A stretch of DNA of 64,000 nucleotides, from contig AZLU01000029.1 in assembly GCA_002224055.1 (NCBI GenBank), positions 221,960-285,959 of the forward strand. The letters run 5' to 3'. Position 1 is the first letter of the stretch; each line of letters starts with the position of its first letter. The notes under the pieces were generated by a model, which made no database searches, was not told where the DNA came from, and saw only the letters and a list, made by a program, of their open reading frames with translations. Positions 21,739 through 34,928 of the stretch are shown here, one piece after another. The DNA is from Pezizomycotina sp. ARF18. Taxonomy: Eukaryota > Ascomycota. The position numbers were made by a program, and so were the translations under genes.

Positions 21739-24700
21739 CTATTTTTTTTTCCATTTTTTTTCGTAACCTTCACCACTTTTCTAAAATGCAACTATATTTT
21801 TTTTCTATATAATGGATGACTCTAAGGCCATCGTTGATGATCATGCATGTATAATAAGTTCTAATGAGTATTATGAGTAATATTCGTTTTTTATTTTTAT
21901 TTTTATTTTTATTTTTATCTTTATTTTCATGTTTTATCTCGTGAAGTTTATCATGTCGTCGGTTGTAGTCGAAACAATAAACACTACAACGTCGCAATGT
22001 AATGCTGTCTTTAGTTTCCGAAAGATAACAAGGAATCGTATAAATACCATATAGGCCGTACGATTTGAAGTCTGTTAGATCATACGTTCTCAAACAATTG
22101 CAAGAACATATTAGAATAGGGCAGTTCAGATATGAAACATTCTATTCTATTGGTTCATTGAGCATTTACTAAACACGCTTCTTCTCTACTTGTATATATC
22201 AAATTCATGAGTCTACGTCTCTCAGTCCTCAAAGGAAAAGGAATAGCGGGTACAACTCGCCTACCCGAACTGTGAATTTGTCAAAGGGATTGGAAGCCAA
22301 GCCTTTTTTAATTTTGGCTTTGTATGCGATGTACTATCCTGGACAGAAAGGCGTACTCGGATATGAGCAGGCAGTTTATGAAGCTCTCATGAAAAGGCCT
22401 TGCTATGGAAAGAGCAGAATCGCAGACATATGATCGCAATCGATCGGCGTTCTACTAATGAGACAGCTTGTTGCAGCTTATTAGATAAAAAATTGCCCTT
22501 CTTAATCTAACGGTGTTACGTTTCTGAACACCAGACGATCGACGCTATCGATATCGCAGGTACCCTTAATAAACGATCGTAATATAAAATAAATGCAATT
22601 TACTATCGTGGAGCTAGGATCCTACATTGCACGTTGCACTACATCGGCCCAAGAGCCAGGAAAGAAAGAAAGAAATAGAGCCACGTATTATAGCTCAAGG
22701 ATAATGTGTCTATACAAGGCGGGATACGAGTAGTGTGAACATGCCTACCTTCCACGATGTCAAGGTTGCTAGCAATCCTCGGATTGGATCCCGTTTCATG
22801 GAGTATAAACGTCAAGTTTGCGATTAGCTCGGCAAAAGCTAGAAATGGTCAGCAAATCCTCCAATAGAGGAATGTCCGTGCCCATTATCAATCTTACGAC
22901 GGTATTTTAAATAATGCGGTGGTCTACATGTTCCCATAAAGGGTTAATTTTCTTTTCTACTCTTTTCAACGGTTACGAAACATAATCCTTGACATCGTCT
23001 ACGGCTAGCTCCTGCATCGTTGAATCCCGCGGAGAATTTTTTCTCGTGAACAGGTTGAGGACTTCATGAGTTCATCTAATCTAACTCTACGTCGTAAATT
23101 AACGATCTTCTCGACAAAGCTTTAAAGCCCGCCATGATATCATGGGATCCTTGACGTCAAAAAAACTCCTGCATCGTAACACCAGCTTTAAAATAAGGGC
23201 CCAAAAGGCAGCAAGGTTCTCCAGAAATTAAAATTATTATTGATCGATCAACGTGCTGGTGGTACCATAAGGGCCACCCTAGAACGCTACCATACACCTT
23301 TTTCCCGAGCGGACCAAGAAACGCTCGGTGCCAGCTTTCAAGTTCGGTCTGGTACGATAATCGCCCGGAGAAATACCGAATGTGTACTTTCGGTCCGATG
23401 TATCATACAGATTGGAGACCGAGATTTGTGGGTTTTAACGGCGACGGATTTTTTTGCCTATTCTGTGACTCAATGGACGGCGTTCATATTATGAAGACTT
23501 CCCGAACCCGCACGGTAAGGTTGACTTTTAAAATCCCCTTCCTCGGTTAGCTCGAAGCGTCGGAGATATCACGTTAGATAGTTTCAAGAAAAGTTTCAAT
23601 CGTGACATCTGATCAGAAACGGCGAACAGCGCAACGGAGATAGACTAGATCTTCACGTCGGACGTAATTTGTACCTAAAACTTTTTTATATCTGGGTAGC
23701 AGAAGAGGAGCATATCGCTAACGAAGCCAATGACGCGCGATTCCGCAAAAGCAGACCAGAATCGAGGATCAAGATTTTATAATTAAGGGTCCGGTTCGAG
23801 GATTAACAGCTAAAATTTCGAGATCTTGTTTTTCTAGTTAACGTGGGGGGGTTGATCTTTATTACAGGTGGAGAGCTGGTTAGCTAGAAAATATACAAAA
23901 GCGGTTGGCTCGGTATATACCGCATGACGGTGCGATGGTAGTTGCCTGTATCTGACCGCGGACGGGTACAAGGCAGCTTCGTGAGGATTTTGACGACAAT
24001 GGTCCTCATTTAACTCCCGCAACGGCTTGACAAGGATAGCCAACCTGGAAATAGAGCAATAGGAAACGTTTTCTGTTTGAAGGACGTAGATCGCTCGGAT
24101 ACTCGCGTAAAACAAATTCATCCAATGGCACAGAAAACGCTTTGTATCCCCCGAAACCAGTCATTCACGATCGGATTGTTTATACCTCCTCGGAGATGTT
24201 CAGAAAGGATGCGATATCAGATACACAATCCGCAATCTTTCTCAACGCGTATACCGTATGTACCAGTTCATCTCCGGGACAGGAGGGCCCTTATTTGCCA
24301 CCTTCATGCTGCCACGCTTCGAAACCATGTTACGATATGGTAGAGCAGAGAGCTTCGCTGCAGCTTGGACCATGATCCCGGAGGAGCTACCAACCGAGGC
24401 ACGATGGATGAAGCAATGCTAGGACGAGAGCCTTGACCAGGAATAAAACGTCGCGATCGAGATAATAGAGTCCTTGTTCGAACAAGATGATGGACGAACC
24501 CAGTTAGATAACATCATAATCGTCCTCGTCCGCCGGCACAGATTGGTAACATAAACAGTGCTCCCTTAATTTAACTTTCTGGCTTATAATTTACCTCCTC
24601 GTGACGCTGAAAAATGAGGCGAGAGAAGTCTTTATCTAGCTAATCCGTGTATCGACATCCAAGCAATGAGATTAGTAGATACGATCCAATAGTAGCTAGC

Positions 24701-26150
24701 TCAACAAGGAGAGGTCAAGGAGGTCACGGAGAGATCGTCGAGCGAGGTATATTCTCGTATCTGAATGAAGCTATATGGATACCAGTCATATTCCTTTCTA
24801 CAATTATTAATTCTAATAACAATCTCTTGGAAGTGAGAGACTTCTCGGCAAATGAGGTGAGCGTGAGGGGTAAATGGCACGACGGCGCACTGGGTCATAT
24901 CGCGCGAGCCTTGGTGAACATGCATTGCTATTCGCAATTAAGCAAATCCTAAGACCGGCGTTTCTAAAACGATCAATTGCTCTTGGACTGGCAACTAGTT
25001 TCCTTTCCGAAGGGTTGAGGGGCGAAAATAGGAACTAGGACAGAAGAGATCCGGGGCGGAAGCTTCTCACGGATTGAGCTGGAAGAAAAAGAAGAATTCT
25101 AAGCTTGGAAGGCGATTCCTTTTGCTACCGTGGAAAGCTTGCTATACTGCTCATTGCGAGCCCCGTATCAGCCTTCAAAGTCGGTCACCGCCCTGCTACC
25201 AGCCCTCTAGACTATTAATGAGGCCGCAAATACAAGAAATTGAGCCTTGAAAACAACCTAACTTCACGCGCATATAGTTAATTGACAATGTATCGCAGAT
25301 TTTTCCAATCATTCTTAACACGGTAGCCTCTAATACAAGCCAACAATAAAGATGCAATCGCACGTAGTCCTCACGGACAGCTTCTCACAGTTCTATGCAT
25401 GCCATAGCTGTTCCATTACTAAACTCTTAGTTATAAGCTATATGTACGGGACATTTTGAGCGACAAAACATGAGGTATATGTTTCGCTTTGAACTAATTA
25501 TACTCCATACAATACAGCATCATAGCTGTATTCATCAATAAACGGCGATCGGCCACTCAGAAATCAATGAGATTTTGTGAATTAAACCAAGCCAAAAGCT
25601 CAGAGCTGTTGGCGCCGGAGGATCAAAGCTAGCACACCAATGATTGATCCAGAAAAGCTTAAACCCCGCTTTTCAAAGCTCACAGATCGACCGAAATTTG
25701 CGCCAGCAGGGCGGCCAACGCCCTCTGAAAATCCTCAGCAGGAAAAAATCACTCAATGGGTGCTTTTATCCCTTAAAAAAAGCTATTGGCAGAAAAAAAA
25801 AAATTAAGACGATAAAATAAGAACCGAAAGCCTTTTTTCTGGAACGTTCGGATATAGCAATTCCTCATCTGAGCCCAAATATTGGGTCCACGTTGTTCAT
25901 GCAGGTGTGAGGGAAATTAAACGCTGTAACGAAAAAAGAAGAGAAAGGGAAAAAATCAAGAGATTAGCGGCTCGCATGAAGTGGAGAATTCTTTTTGACA
26001 TGTCATCACTCTTCTTTGCTGGAAAAACGCATGTTCAGCCTCGTTTTGGTTCCAGCGATCTAAAATAAAAACACAAGCGAGAATAACGTATAATCCCTCG
26101 CCAGCAAGCACGTTAGCAAGGAGCTCTCTTAATTAAGCTTAAGTTAATGC
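21739..26150. other. gene-poor stretch, nothing recognised
   Basis: About 4.4 kb with only short ORFs (for example 23240-23494, 24077-24375, 24647-24952). None has a recognisable domain. A TTTTTA repeat lies at 21887-21930. The DNA has moderate GC with frequent TA and CG, unlike coding DNA elsewhere in the window. It may hold old, unrecognisable element remains. Confidence 0.5.
21887..21930. repeat. TTTTTA short tandem repeat
   Basis: Five to six units of a T-rich hexanucleotide, lying about 150 bp after the tRNA-like sequence. Confidence 0.85.
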
Positions 26151-29100
26151 CTGTTAGCTAGCTACTCTAGAGCTAATAAAAAATTCGGATGAAAGCCGGA
26201 GATTGGTGAACTGGTTTAATCTCTCTATTACGAGATAGATTCCTGTAATTGTGCGACGAAAAAAAAAAAAAAAAAAAAATGGGGAGAAAAAATTTGGTGG
26301 AGGTGTGGAGAAGCTGGAGACAGCCCTATGAGGAGCTAGGAATGCTGGAAACCGAGTATGCAGGTTTACGTTTACTGCATTGATTATTAGGCGGCCGGGT
26401 TTTTTCTTGAGACCTTTTCTTTCGTGTTCGGAAGAGGAAGAAATCGGAGGATTGGAGGATCCGAAGACCACACGGCATTGACTGAAGCTCGGGAAGGTCG
26501 CTCGCTTGACCTTGCAAGGCAGAAGCCGTAGTAGAGGAAGAAATGTCACGTACAGACACGCAAAGGAAAGGCTTCCAGCGACACCAGCTATCCTGCAGGT
26601 TCGGCCAGCATTTCGTGCGAAAAGTAAAAGTCAATGGCCGTGAAAGCTATTCTGGGTTCCTGAAGAGTTTTGGAAGGAGAATATTTGCGAATGATTTTCG
26701 TGCACCGGAAGGTTGCCAGTAATAGGCACCCAACTACCAGGTGTTTAAGCGAGCGGGTGCCCACATTTCCTTCGTTTCTGGACGCAAAACAACGGCAACG
26801 CAGGGTGTTGTTTGGCTTTCTAGGCTGGCGACATTTTTGCGTGCGTGTCGGCCTTACGGGAGACACAGCCGCAAGACGCTCGTTTCTGGGTTCTGAGACC
26901 TCGAAAAAGTGGGACCCCACAGTTCGGAATTTGGAAGCAAAGTCTAAACCCTTGTGGAAGGAATCCAAAACAAGAAGGATATTAGTAAAAAATGATTGAG
27001 CCTGTTCATGACAGAATAAGCTGTGGGAGGCTGGTTCTAGGCACCTACTCGTATATCTGTTCCTTGATGAAGGCTGGAAGAATCATGTTCGTTTTGGTTC
27101 CACGCAGGACCAATCCTAGCTAGGTAGAGCCGTCGGCCAGCTCCTATCACGACCTGCGAGTGAAGCTTCGAATTGGGAAACAATCGGTGCGAATGGACCC
27201 AATTGAGTCGGTGGTTTTGTCTAACGATGCATGCACAGTTGCTAGCTGCATTTCGCCCGGCGCAAAATTATCCGGCGCTTCCCACAACTTTTCCCTGATG
27301 GCGAAGTGCTTGGTGCTTATCAGCGTGAGGATCGCTTTTCTGCCTGGTGCATGACGATGCTCGCAAGCAAAAGACCTCGGCGAACAGATAAATGTTAACG
27401 ATTCATGAACAAATAGATATTAGCAATATTAAAGATAACAGAACAATTGGAACCAAGTCACACGACCAATAGTGAAATCCCGCGAACCTGTCTGCTGGAG
27501 TTGTTTCGCAACTATGACATTGCTCTCGCGGTTTGCTGCTAGCTCTTTTTCAATGAGGAAAACGCCGCGGAGATTCGCCGTTTAAAAATGGGACCCTTGG
27601 CTTTTACACAGCCGGCTACATTTTGCATCTGCAGCCCAGGTGCGACCACCAAAAATAAATTTGGGCCGTTGGAAGCCGTCGCGATAGCTTCGCGAATAAT
27701 TGAAAAAGTTCCTTTGGTCCGTTAGCTTGGCTCCTCTCTTAACTATTCAATTCTTATCGTCGCCTGAACCCGGCATTGAACCAAAGTGGAGGGCTTGAAT
27801 GTCGAAAACTGCCGGAGCTTTTCTCGAAACGAAGGGAACAAAGAAGCGAAAAGCCTTGGCTGTATACATACATACGCTCTGGTACCCTTCTCCCAAAGAT
27901 ATCAGTCGGGCCGTGGATCCGGCTGCTCTAGCATAACTATAGCTATCCAACGCTGAGAGGTTCGCGATCTTTCGAGATGGAAGTGAGACCGACGCGCACA
28001 TGTGACCATCGTGTTGGAACCGAGGAAGATCGTCACGTAAATCGTTATCGCCAGCTGCAAAAGTGGCAGTGAGGATTTGGAAAACGGTTAGCTTCGCGAA
28101 TCCCCACGCGGCTTGCTTTTCAAAAGCTTGAGTGCGAATCAACTGCAACATCGTGAAGATGGAAACTTTTGCAAGGAGGAGCTCAATCGCGCGGCGAGTA
28201 TCCGAAGGTCCAGTTGGTAAATAGTTGTAATTGAGAGACGATGAATGAATGGAAGTTTTGATGAAGTTGAGGATAGTTCACGATGATGAGAATGGCAAGA
28301 ATGTTTGAATATCCACAGTCGGTCGCTACTACCTAAAAGAAAAAAAATAATTGAATTAAAAATAAATGAAATCAAAATAATTAATTTTGCCATACTAAAA
28401 AATAAATAAATAAATAAATAAATAAATAAAAATAAATTAATTTATTTGAGCTCCTCCTCATACTACAGTGACCAAACAAACAAACAAATCGATCACGATA
28501 CCTCCATCATTCACCATCATCGCCATCGCCGTCGCTATCATTGCTCAGAGACGGCGAAGATTTCCGACAACCAACCAAAGACTGTCGCACGAAACCTCCC
28601 CTAGCAAATCGAGCAATTCAGGTACGGAAACCGTTAGTCGTTTATTTGTTCACTCCCTGCAAGATCTCATCTACTGGCGTCATTTTGGCCGCCGCTAATT
28701 GTCCCACGCGGAGACGCCGGGGCTTTTGCTCTAGGGGGAAGCATCCATGCGTCTTGCCAAACTAGCGAAACCCTGCCGGGGCTCTCACTTCAGTTGGCTT
28801 CACACCTTTGCTGCTTTTCCAACGTTGATGATATCGCGCAATACTCGCATTGACGGTTCCCCTTCGCGTGGTAATTGATGGTCCTTCGGTCATATGCCAA
28901 CATTTCACGATCAACGATGGAAGCTGGTTGCAACGGTAACTTTTCTCCCCCATTAATTGACAAAAATTTTATTGACCTACTCAAACAGAGGAAAAATCCC
29001 CGAGTTATTTTCTAGCTCTGACGGAGGGAGTCATCAAGCGGCTAATCAAACCGTCTTTAGCTTTTTTAGGATCACGACCGTGCAAAAGAATCCTTTCATT

Positions 29101-31399
29101 TTACGCCAGCTTCCTCAAACTTTCTTCAGGTTCATGAATGGTGTAAGGGTGCCAGGCTGGCGGGAGATTCTTTTCGAGGTGATCTTTCATCTCATATTTT
29201 CCTGGGCATCTCGCATGGAAGCCGTTTCGAATGCTGTTCGCGCATATGACCAGTGTTTCGTTGCGCTTTTTTGAGTGCTTTTTGCCTCTGGGCTGAGATT
29301 GCGGAGTGCTTCCAATTAAAGCAGCCTGCTGGGGTGCTGTTCGCTTAACTGTCAGAAAACGCCTTTGTGGCCTGGCTCGGCCAAATGGCAAATTTGCCTC
29401 AAGGGTGCTTCAATATTCAGGCACGATATTTCCCGGAGAAATCGGAAAATCGGCGTGGATTTGGGGGTTGAGGTCATTAGCAATGATGCGAGTCCAGCCG
29501 CTCCTGAATGCACTGAACATGAGGACAGTATTTTTACCTATCATGTCAAATTTTAGGAGATCGCGAGCTGATTTTGTCTTACTCTTGTGAATCCATTTTA
29601 GGCACAATTGATTACGGAACTTCCGGCAACTACAAAACGAAGCCGCGAAATTCCAGAGATAAGACGAAAGTGCCAAACAACCAAAAAAAAAAAAAAAAAG
29701 AACCTTGAGATACACGAGCTCGAGGCCAACGATGTTAGCAACTCGGCTATGTTGGACAAAGATCTCTATCCTTGATATAGATACGAATGGGAAGAGGATC
29801 ACAAAGAAAGCAAAAAGAATCGTCCACGTTGGCGGCAGAGCATTGTTTGATTTGTTTAATTGATCTTCGTGAACCTCTAACTGATTAAACAAAACAAGAA
29901 TAGAAAGAAAACCGCTGACCACGACATAACGGAAGCGACCGATATTGAGAGCCTTTTCAGGAAATGAAACCCAGCTCTAAGAACGTGTCACAGTATTTAT
30001 CATTTATTACAAGGGCAGATCTTGATTAAGGTACATGTTTTTATTGCGATATCAGTGTGAAGATATTATTAAATCTTGGTTTTTGGACGTTATCAATTGG
30101 GAGGAATGAGTAATAATAACCGGTCTCTGCGCTCATTGCCTATTGAAGGATCCTTGGACCCCCGACCGTCGGCCTTTGCATTATTTGTTAGCCTGTCCAG
30201 GTTTTTATCCAGTTACGTTGGTTTTGTGCTCGCTCTCGGCCACTTTCAGTTTAAACGTCGATCAGCGACCGCTAACGGATTATCATCCCTTCTCGGACCC
30301 CGCGGCTCTCTCGGGAAATTGTTCCTGGCAGCGAATAGAATGCTCGTTTCTATTTTTCGCAAAGGCAGACAAAGAATCGCCGAACTGAATCTGGCACTCT
30401 GGTCCCTCGAGTCTCGACCGTGTGAAATCACATACCGAAACGTTCCAAAAAGAGATGGGCCCCACACTTATATCACATCGCGACAAGGTTATTGTCGCTT
30501 TTGTGGAAGCTGTCGCGATAGCCTATAAAAGTATGTACATTTCGAAATCATACTCCATACAAATGGTGGGATGGTTACGATCTTTTTGCTTGGGTTGTAT
30601 TCCAAATTAATAAAACCCTTAACTATTATTGCCCAGCTTCACACGCCCCTTGGTGTGTGCGTGCTATCGGGGACAAGGAGGGAAAAGCAAGCTGCAATGC
30701 CCAGCCAATCCTCCTTGGCGTGGCAGATTTGGCTGCCTACGTGTCCAATGTACACGTACACACGTTTTTTGCCGTCGAGATACAAACTACCAGATTCCGA
30801 ATGCTGGCAGTGCCTTGGGAGTTGGCTTGAGTCTTATTCCTTGAAACGCTGTTGCAAGCAGGGAATTTAGTAATAACTACATTGTTATTATTATTACTAT
30901 TATTTCCTCTTCTCGCAACTGCTATACAACAATAACACTACATTAGGATCCGTCTTTTCGTGTCCCTTGAGGGGTTATACTCCCTAGTATATCTGTTGCG
31001 GTTCCCACGATATCGAGGACACTCCCTATCATGCGGCTTATACCTGGAGGACCCAAAAAGCGTGTTCGAGGGGATCTTTTGGGGGTCTTAGTTGCCTGTG
31101 TGGGGAAGTGACGGGCCTTCCGGGACGAGAGTAAGATGGCGTCCTCTTGTCCAATGAAAATCCCCTTCTTCTCGAAAATAGGGCAGCCAATAGGGAGCGA
31201 ATGCCACTTCAAATGTGCCCTCCCTACTTTTCCTCCTACCCCAGCAAAGCAGTCCTCAGAATGCCTTGCTCTGGTTCCAAGGAGGAGAAGAGCACAGGCT
31301 TCCGTTGCTTTTTCGACGAGGATTTGTACTGTGGATACTGGTGTCCACTGTCAAGCAGCAAACTTTTGGGTGAAGCCCTGTTTTTCAAACTCTTTTTCA
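26151..31399. other. long gene-free stretch upstream of the C2H2-like regulator
   Basis: ORFs of 100-150 codons here (26154-26549, 26588-26968, 27747-28151, 29410-29922, 30076-30528) lack recognisable domains, and several are driven by homopolymers. An AAAT repeat lies at 28397-28446. Base composition differs from the gene-poor blocks on either side of the accessory region, with fewer TA/CG words and more CT and GA tracts. That fits extended regulatory DNA or non-coding transcription upstream of the regulator at 33084; this is inference. Confidence 0.4.
28397..28446. repeat. AAAT/AATA microsatellite
   Basis: About ten tetranucleotide units of AAAT, ending in AATTAATTT. Confidence 0.9.
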
Positions 31400-31535
31400 C
31401 TTATTTTATTTTTCTATTTTTATTTGTTATTTTTTTATTTATTATTTTTTATTTATTACTTTTTATTATTACTTTTTTATTTATTATTTTTTTATTTATT
31501 ATTTTTTTTATTTATTATTTTTTTTATCTTATTTC
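31400..31535. repeat. T-rich TTTATTTATTATT repeat tract
   Basis: Roughly 135 bp with almost no G or C, made of repeated TTTTTTATTTATTATT-like units of 16-20 bp. It creates a false Phe/Ile/Leu-rich open frame on the plus strand. Confidence 0.85.
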
Positions 31536-33083
31536 CCCTCTCACGATTTCCTGTGCTTGTCTGTCCACTTTTTTTTTTAGGACTCCTCCAAGGGTCAAGG
31601 TACGTACCCAGCAGTACTTTGTACGAGCCTGAAACCCTGGTGGGAAAAGCAAGCAGTAGTACCCGCTACTCTCCCTTTTCTCTTGCTCCCTCTTCCTCCT
31701 CCTATTACTTGGGGGCTCGCGGATCTATCTATCTTCAAGTCCTTCGCGGATTATTCGATAACGTAACGTCAAGCCTCTCGGGAGGACAGACACATCACCA
31801 ACCACACACACTTCTTTTTCTTTTTACAAAAAGGAAGAAAAGAGGAATGATCGGCCTATTAAAGAAAAGATACCTGGCGACGGGCGAACAACGCTGAACA
31901 CCAACCTAGACTTATCCCCACCACGAACGCACCCTTGCCCAGTTTTTATAAAAGAAGGGAGATCACCCAGTTCTGGACGGACTTTTGGTTTGTTTTCTGG
32001 ACGTTTGCCTCTCTAGTACTTTTAACGAGCGGTCCATAACTTCTTTTCTATCATCGTGTAGCCAAAGGAAGTCATGTCATTTGTTTCTTACTACAATACA
32101 AACGCCCTTGCACTAATTAAGATATTAAAGGTTCCCTAACAAACGACTATCATTCTCTATTTCAATTCTATACGCCTCTTTTTCAAAGACGATTCATTTG
32201 TTTGCAAATTTTTCTACTCGACTAACAGTTTAGCCCACTCTTGCACCGTACAAAGCTTTCAGTTTGTTTATTTGGTTGTATTGCAGGAGGAAAAACTCGA
32301 ACTTGAGAAGGAATTATCAAGATTTTAATCGTCTCTTTTTAGCGTCTCGCTTCGCGACTGCTCCAGCATTCTCACAGCCGATCTATCATTGATAATCATC
32401 ACCAAAGCGAATTTTCATTCCTGCGACTTTTTCTTTCCTCTAATCAAGCAACAAGGGAAAGGATCTCCAACAACAATCTCCTTTACTTTCAATATATCGA
32501 CATTCTCTTTCCGTCTTTTCAGCATTCGTCTGTCATCAGTAACCCTGCTCAGAAATAACACCTTCGAAGTGTGCTCTGAAGAAACCAAGAAACCAAAACA
32601 ACTCACACCTTTATCTATCCGCCTATTGTTAAGAGTAAAGAAGAAGAAAGGAAGAAAACATCCAAAGCTTATTGCAAAGAAGATCTAAGAGTCTCCACGA
32701 TGGCTGCAAACCTCCTGGGTCATCTCGAGCGAGATTTCCAGGAGTTTAAAGTCCGCTTTAAGAGAGATCGCGGGATGAGTATGATGAGGAGGAGTGCAGC
32801 AAACGCTTCAAACGCACCGTGAGCGATGCACTCGAAGCTTTTTTCAGGAGAGAACAAGCTGTTAGTGATCCCTAATACTTCTCCTTAATACTTTTTTCCT
32901 TTTCCGTCCTAGCACTTGAGGATTTTGAGGGTAAAGATTGGTTGGCGAAAATGTATTGATCTCGAGTGTGATCATCTGTACATCTGAAATTTTTTCTGTT
33001 TAATTTCGATATGTAGAATGAGAGCACCATATAAAGGCTGACACTCAAACAATATATAGTCTGTTGACGACGTCAGCAATGGA
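31536..33083 (+). promoter_or_regulatory. leader and promoter region of the C2H2-like regulator
   Basis: CT-rich tracts typical of highly regulated fungal promoters occur at 32160-32360 and 32430-32530. A 40-codon upstream ORF (32700-32822) and an intron-like segment (32819-32912: GTGAGC donor, CTAATAC branch, CCTAG acceptor) lie before the main start at 33084. A long, possibly spliced 5' leader with an upstream ORF is inferred, not proven. Confidence 0.4.
32700..32822 (+). CDS. candidate upstream ORF, 40 codons
   Basis: ATG at 32700 opens MAANLLGHLERDFQEFKVRF followed by KRDRGMSMMRRSAANASNAP and TGA at 32820. The stop overlaps the GTGAGC of a possible intron; if that is spliced, the frame ends only two codons later. 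The peptide is basic and helix-forming. It could repress translation of the regulator 260 bp downstream or be a chance ORF. Confidence 0.35.
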   Translation: MAANLLGHLERDFQEFKVRFKRDRGMSMMRRSAANASNAP

Positions 33084-34928
33084 ATGAACCGGTCCTCTCT
33101 GTCAGAATCCTTCGAACGAATACCTATAAGGTCCGGGTCTGCTCCTTGCAACCACCCGGTGTGCCGAAATCAGACTGTCTGTTCGCTGCCTAGGGTTGAC
33201 CAGGCCATGAGCAGCGCTAACGCAACGCCGACCTCTCGCCCTATCGCGACCCCAATTTCTCCATCCGAGCTGATCAAGATGCGCGCTTCTAGCTTGGGGG
33301 ATACGGCTACAGGTCGTCAAAGCCCTGCTAGCGGCAGCAATAATACCATCGACCCTTCAGCCCTTTCAAACACCCTCTTCAACTTGAATGGTCTTGTTAT
33401 GGACGAGACCCCGAACGGCGATGCCAACTGGTCATCGGATCTCTCGTTCCAGAAGAACCATATCCAGGGTGCCATCCCTCGACGTGCTTACCCGCCAACG
33501 CCCCCTCTGGGATATCACAAATGTTGGCGAGCGGTAACAACAGGGGACTTCCTCCTGGCTTCTCCAACTTGCCTTTCGTGCGCCGGAGCCTCCCAACTCC
33601 GTCGGACAGAATGGAAACCCCGCTCTTCGCCCTCCGTTCCCACAGCAAGCCGCAGCCAAGACAGCTATTTCCACCAACGCTGCCGTCCCTTCTTTTGCAG
33701 GGGTAGGTAGCAACCCCGCCGGTGCCCCGAGTATGCCCGCTGTCCCTCCATCCATGGAATGGGATCTCGCTGGTACGTTCAGGGCTTCTCAGGAAGTAGG
33801 AGATAACCCTATGCTCGGGTTGGATCAACGCAAGTCGTCCATGATTTCACAGCCAAGAACCGGGCAGACTACACCGACGAGCACAACCTCATCGGCCTCC
33901 AAGCGCGACCAGCCCCAATCGCAGCAGCAACCGCTGCCACCTCAGCAATCCACCAACGGAAGTCAAAACTACCTCACTCGCGGTCTTCTGATTACCCCTG
34001 CAACCAGGACCCAGCAGCGCCGTTACAGGCGAGTGTACTGCACAGTTTGCCAGAAGCACCCTGAAGGTTTCCGTGGAGCCCACGAGCTCGAGCGCCATAA
34101 CCAGCGAGAACACGGTACTTGCAAGGTGGTCTATTACACCATCGATATCAGCGATGACAAGAAATTCCTCTCCGCGTGCAAGAACTGCCGGCAGAAGAAG
34201 ATCTACAACACCGATTACAACGCCGCGGCACACCTTAGAAGGTACCACTTCAACAAAAAGTTGAAGACCGACTCTAAGGAGGAGAAGGAGCGCAAATCAA
34301 ACTCAGATCTGCCGCCGATGGAAGAGATCCGGAAATGGATGAGGAGGTGCAGGATCGACAAGACGAAGCTCAAGGACCAGAAGTTCCTTATCGACCAAGA
34401 TGAAGCCATTGTTCCGGACATTGAAGATGAGGCCATCGGCGATGTCGATGCCATTGCCGTTGAGGAGCCTTCTTCCTTCTCGTCCACAACGCTTGATGAC
34501 GACATGGAGAACGACGACAGTGAAGGCGAGGACCACGAGGACCAAGACACCACTGGCATCTTCTCCCAGGACCTCGAAATGGAACCTACGGACAACTACA
34601 CCTTTGGCAACAACGGCGCCGCTTTCGCCATGGGCGGTATGAACGATACCTCGGATGGCTACGACTTCCTCCTGCCCCCTGACACCAACGCAATCTTCAA
34701 GGAACACATGCGCCAGATGGGCCTCAGCACAGCCCACCTCACTGCCATCTCTAACCTTTCCCTAACGCTGAACCCCTCGCGAATGGTGTCGGATCCTTCG
34801 GCACTGGAGACCTCGACAACTTCGACTTTGAGAACTCCTTCGAGAGCACAGCGATGGCTATAAGCGAAGACGCAGTCAACAACTGGTCGTTAGACTTTGA
34901 CCTCAAGAACCATTGGTCTTTCAACTAG
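33084..34928 (+). CDS. C2H2-like zinc-finger transcriptional regulator (Pezizomycotina family)
   Basis: Likely a nuclear DNA-binding regulator. The N-terminus from MNRSSLSESFERIPIRSG (33084) is Ser/Thr/Pro/Asn-rich and disordered. A Gln/Pro tract (QPQSQQQPLPPQQSTNG) precedes two zinc-finger-like modules: C-x2-C-x15-H-x4-H from 34039 (CTVCQKHPEGFRGAHELERH) and C-x2-C-x14-H-x4-H from 34177 (CKNCRQKKIYNTDYNAAAHL). These are spaced as in a fungal family that I believe is annotated as DUF7896. A Lys/Glu-rich segment, a very acidic region (DDDMENDDSEGEDHEDQDTT) and a C-terminus DNFDFENSFES ... WSLDFDLKNHWSFN follow; the last two suggest an activation domain. Frame changes near 33520, 33585 and 34780 are single-base. 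I chose stop 34928 because the alternative frame, ending at 34863, loses the conserved-looking acidic tail. Confidence 0.82.

Noticed and set aside
26154-26549. 131-codon minus-strand ORF
   Set aside because: Contains a poly-Phe run from an A homopolymer and no recognisable domain.
31136-31897. 253-codon plus-strand ORF
   Set aside because: Its middle is a Phe/Ile/Leu tract generated by the TTTATT repeat; the ends have no protein features.
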